A stretch of DNA of 64,000 nucleotides, taken from NCBI GenBank assembly GCA_900323505.1, contig OOIN01000006.1, positions 1,240,001 to 1,304,000 of the forward strand, written 5' to 3'. The translations under genes and the position numbers were made by a program. This DNA is from Ustilago trichophora. Taxonomy: Eukaryota > Basidiomycota > Ustilaginomycetes > Ustilaginales > Ustilaginaceae. Shown here piece by piece: positions 62,701-64,000 of the stretch. The notes below the pieces were generated by a model. That model searched no databases, had not been told where the DNA came from, and saw only the letters and a list, made by a program, of their open reading frames with translations. Position 1 is the first letter of the stretch; every line of letters begins with the position of its first letter.

Positions 62701-63711
62701 TTGGTAAGCTACTCTGGCGAGCTTCATCGCGACCTCGCCCGCCGGTCTCTCTCTAGCCAAACTCTCCGTAGCTACAGGGTGGACGAGCGAGGGTAGATAG
62801 ACGAGCTCGAACCAAACCAGCTGCCTATAACCGTTGATATAGCTAGCAGAGAGGGCGATTTTACTGATTGTGAATAAACCGATAGTCATGGTGGCGACGT
62901 AATTGGTGATGACGCTACTGTTCCACATCCAAGGAGGGACGTTGGGGAGGAGGATGGCGATGTAACCCAAAGCGGCAAAGTAGGCGGTGGAGAAGATGGC
63001 TGCTGTCATGAAGGCTTCCAAAATTCCAGGACTGAGAAGCGGTGGGGCGGAAGAGGCTTCTCGGGTGGTGTAAGCTTCGGCGACCTTGAGGAATAACAGT
63101 ACAACGTAGGCGCTGGTTAGGACCAAGTGGCAGTTGACACATGAGGCGGTGATGAATTTTCCCATTCGAATTTCTTCGCCGCCTTGTTCTTCTTCGGATG
63201 TAGATTGAGGTTTCTCGTCACTCACTCGAGCCGCGGTAGAAGGGGAGCAGTTGAAGAGGGAACCGAGTCGAGCTTTAAAGCCGTGGCGATGCTCAGATGG
63301 AGGAGAAGTTGAGCTGCAATCGCGATCGCGATCCAGGCTGGCGCCAATGCCCATGGACGACGACCTCTCGTTCGTAGTCTTGGAAGACTTGTTAGTCCGC
63401 TTGACGCGATACGGTCTCGACTCGAGCTTAAAAAGCCACAGCGGAACCGGCGTCTTTCTTGACCTGTAGGAACGCATCGCTATGGCGATCAGGAAGAAAA
63501 TGGTCAGATTGAGCGAACTCGTCGCCCACGAAAGCTGCCAGTAGCCCCTTGGCAGCGTTTTCAGCGCCAGCGAATCTACCAGCATCAGCACCTCGTTGAC
63601 GGTTGCATTGTCTGCCAGAGGAAAATGATGCACATTGAATGAGGGGTGGTTATGGTGATGGGGAACTTCGATAATGCCCAGCATGTTGGCACTGGTATGC
63701 CCGGCGGACAT
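59790..63711 (-). CDS. Large multi-span membrane protein of unknown function
   Basis: Two exons, complement of 59790-61748 and 61837-63711, phase 0, 1277 aa. Exon 1 carries several hydrophobic helices: WATSSLNLTIFFLIAIAMRS, LVLTSAYVVLLFLKVAEAY, AFMTAAIFSTAYFAALGYIA, NYVATMTIGLFTISKIALSA and ALGGITLAIIYLVILVTLS. Hydrophobic segments near the exon junction (FLFNCIIDHAAVMLQCFAFG, then VFSCLFTLLYLINSVNLFAP) add further spans. A disordered loop of about 220 residues sits in the middle, and the C-terminal 550 residues are disordered. At least seven spans are likely. No transporter, receptor or enzyme signature was recognised. Its stop lies 262 bp from the convergent BUR1 stop. Confidence 0.75.
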
Positions 63712-64000
63712 GGTGGAGAAGAAGTACCACGCCGATTCGACGGGATGGGATGGACGAATGATGGATACTCTTTTCTTTTTTGCTTTGCTTCGCGATTGGC
63801 TCTATATATTGTACATTTACCGTAAGGCGAGGAACAGTGTCAGCATGTATAGCATCAGCTGTGCAAACTCGGCTGTAGATCGAAACCGAGTAGACTATGA
63901 AAAACAAGACAAAAGAAGCATCTCGCTGCATGCCGGAAGCTTCACATAAGAAAGGAAGGGACGAGAGGGGGAGGGTCAGTGCAGGCTGCAGTGGGATCTG
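63712..64000. promoter_or_regulatory. 5' region of the membrane-protein gene, window end
   Basis: 289 bp upstream of the start codon with no recognisable second gene. The sequence is ordinary leader and promoter DNA. Confidence 0.4.

Overview
The window is nuclear DNA of a basidiomycete fungus, most likely a smut (Ustilaginomycotina, Ustilaginales-like). The evidence is compact, often intronless genes on both strands, short introns (about 45-130 bp) with GTAAGT-type donors, long low-complexity regulatory regions, and proteins typical of smuts, such as an NDR kinase of the Ukc1 type and a CDK9/Bur1-type kinase with a huge disordered N-terminus. No bacterial, plasmid or CRISPR features are present. 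Species cannot be fixed from the sequence alone.

Layout. 0-5.4 kb: the last codons of a plus-strand gene, a six-exon LigB-type extradiol dioxygenase (minus) and an intron-rich cysteine-rich protein of unknown function (plus) with an 8-nt microexon. 5.4-8.6 kb: a gene-free block packed with two kinds of short non-autonomous repeats, namely GC-rich foldback elements built from GAAGCCACCC units and TA-flanked, Tc1/mariner-like MITEs. 9.0-11.6 kb: transketolase (minus). 13.3-17.4 kb: a DUF726/TMCO4-like hydrolase (minus). 18.6-24.8 kb: SRP14 (minus), Vms1/ANKZF1 (plus), a TTC1-like TPR protein (minus) and an inositol-phosphate multikinase (plus); the last two are divergent. 25.6-31.9 kb: a giant Spo71-like PH-domain protein. 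32.3-35.9 kb: mitochondrial uS12 (minus) and an exomer ChAPs protein (plus). 35.9-37.9 kb: microsatellites. 37.9-43.0 kb: a secreted, probably GPI-anchored GMC oxidoreductase (plus) converging on the NDR kinase (minus). 44.3-51.1 kb: a protein with a split KCTD-type BTB domain (plus), Mad1 (minus) and a probable mitochondrial RNA-binding protein (plus). 51.1-53.5 kb: a long gene-free tract with a weak hint of an LTR remnant. 53.5-63.7 kb: Slu7 (minus), Bur1/CDK9 kinase (plus) and a large multi-span membrane protein (minus).

The genes are mostly housekeeping and do not form an obvious gene cluster. They cover carbon metabolism, protein targeting, ribosome quality control, inositol phosphate signalling, Golgi-to-surface sorting, the spindle checkpoint, splicing and transcription elongation. 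The least ordinary parts are the repeat cluster at 5.5-8.5 kb, the unknown cysteine-rich gene with its microexon and 15-bp-period coding repeat, the split BTB protein, and several 35-39-nt homopolymer tracts, one of which abuts the mad1 stop codon.
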